From NCBI GenBank assembly GCA_031260615.1, contig JAISLG010000073.1:1-5201 (forward strand): a stretch of DNA of 5,201 bases, given 5' to 3'. Below the pieces are notes generated by a model. It was not told the origin of the DNA. It saw nothing but the letters and a program-made list of their open reading frames with translations, and searched no databases. Every line of letters begins with the position of its first letter. Positions within the stretch are counted from its first letter, which is position 1. The translations under genes and the position numbers were made by a program. This stretch comes from Oscillospiraceae bacterium. GTDB lineage: Bacteria; Bacillota; Clostridia; Oscillospirales; Ruminococcaceae. Below are positions 4,418 through 5,201 of the stretch, in pieces.

Positions 4418-5201
4418 ATGTCCGTAGCCGTATCCCTCTCTAACGTACGCCTCGACCACAAAAATTGTGTCGGGTGTAACAACTGTATTCGTTTCTGTCC
4501 CGAAAAGCGGGTTAATCTATCTGTTGCCGATGAACAAGGGAATACCCTTATCGACCTCCGCCCCGAATATTGTATCGACTGCGGTACTTGTATCAAGCAT
4601 TGCCATAAACGCGCGCGGTACTTCCTTGACGATACCGAGGCGTTTATGAACGACTTCCTGAGCGGCAAAAAAATATCAATCATCTTCGCCCCCGCGTTCA
4701 AAACAAACTACCCTAAATGGAAAAACATACTCGGTTGGTTTAAGCACCCCACTCTCGGGCAAAATGCAGTCAACCAAATATACGATACATCTTTCGGAGC
4801 GGAAATCACTACTTGGGCGTACCTCAAATTTATTACGGCAAGCGGTAAAGGCGGTTGGATATCCCAACCTTGCCCTGTTGTTGTGAATATGATTGAGAAA
4901 TATTACCCAAACTTAGTGCATAACCTTGTCCCGATACACTCACCAATGCACTGCGCGGCGGTGTATATGCAGAAATACAAAAACATACAAGACAATCTCG
5001 CGTTCTTATCCCCGTGTATCGCGAAACGCGACGAGATACGCGAGCGCAACATAATGAAGTATAATGTGACATACAAGACCCTAATGGAGTGGTTTCAAAA
5101 GCACGATATTGACCCTGAGCAATCCCCTGAGGCTGAACCCGACAATATCGCGCCGCAACTCGGCAGTTTCTTCCCTATTGCGGGCGGACTCCGCGAGAAT
5201 G
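4418..5201 (+). CDS. [FeFe]-hydrogenase-like protein: 2x[4Fe-4S] ferredoxin domain plus H-cluster domain, 3' end missing
   Basis: The 261 visible residues begin with a bacterial-type ferredoxin domain: cysteines 17, 20, 23, 27 and 52, 55, 58, 62, two CxxCxxCxxxC motifs for two [4Fe-4S] clusters. An H-cluster domain follows: IFAPAF (89-94), YDTSFGAEITTWAYLKFI (122-139), an L1-like motif SQPCP (149-153), SPM (175-177), the L2-like SPCIAKRDE (198-206) and GSFFPIAGGLREN at the edge. In catalytic enzymes L1 is TSCCP and L2 is MPCxxK. Here Pro151 replaces the proton-transfer cysteine and Ser198 the L2 methionine, while cluster-binding Cys152 and Cys200 remain. This pattern suits the regulatory/sensory (group C/D, HydS-like) hydrogenases, which often continue into PAS or other signalling domains; that part lies outside. 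ATG 4418 has a GTGGA 8 nt upstream. A redox- or H2-sensing role is inference. Confidence 0.88.
   Translation, partial: MSVAVSLSNVRLDHKNCVGCNNCIRFCPEKRVNLSVADEQGNTLIDLRPEYCIDCGTCIKHCHKRARYFLDDTEAFMNDFLSGKKISIIFAPAFKTNYPKWKNILGWFKHPTLGQNAVNQIYDTSFGAEITTWAYLKFITASGKGGWISQPCPVVVNMIEKYYPNLVHNLVPIHSPMHCAAVYMQKYKNIQDNLAFLSPCIAKRDEIRERNIMKYNVTYKTLMEWFQKHDIDPEQSPEAEPDNIAPQLGSFFPIAGGLREN

Noticed and set aside
4327..4701. Minus-strand open frame opposite the hydrogenase-like gene
   Set aside because: It is a shadow of the ferredoxin domain coding sequence on the other strand, with no family similarity.

Overview
The window looks like a chromosomal housekeeping segment of an anaerobic, Gram-positive-type bacterium, probably an uncultured member of the Clostridia. 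The clues are strong GGAGG-type ribosome binding sites, a cysteine-containing (zinc-ribbon) L28 and L31 pair, TTG and GTG start codons, an elongator tRNA-Met very close to the Bacillus type, and an [FeFe]-hydrogenase-like iron-sulfur protein. The genus cannot be named from the sequence alone.

Layout. Positions 1-693 hold the 3' part of an RluA/RluD-family pseudouridine synthase gene, cut by the window edge. Overlapping its end by 89 nt is a 266-residue protein (605-1405) that matches only the C-terminal half of long peptidase-U32/DUF3656 proteins. Facing it on the minus strand, with a 17-nt tail-to-tail overlap, is a 142-residue gene of unknown function (1389-1817). It has its own near-consensus promoter (1940-1968). 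A second near-consensus promoter (2000-2028) points the other way, into tRNA-Met (2068-2144). tRNA-Glu (2288-2362) follows, and then rpmB (L28), rpmE (L31) and a short YigZ/IMPACT-type gene, closely packed and probably co-transcribed at least from rpmB on.

After a 141-nt gap that holds a perfect GC-rich hairpin and a 17-nt-period direct repeat comes speD, an E. coli-type S-adenosylmethionine decarboxylase of polyamine synthesis. It ends at a hairpin terminator with an unusual run of nine C residues. The last gene (4418 to the window end) is a two-[4Fe-4S] ferredoxin domain fused to an [FeFe]-hydrogenase H-cluster domain. Its proton-transfer cysteine appears to be replaced, as in the regulatory or sensory hydrogenase groups. 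It runs off the right edge.

Functionally, the left and central parts concern ribosomes and translation (rRNA modification, two tRNAs, two ribosomal proteins, YigZ). speD and the hydrogenase-like gene are separate units. No phage, transposon, CRISPR or defence system is visible. The best leads for something undescribed are the unknown minus-strand gene, the half-length cysteine-poor U32 protein, the speD leader, and the sensory-type hydrogenase.
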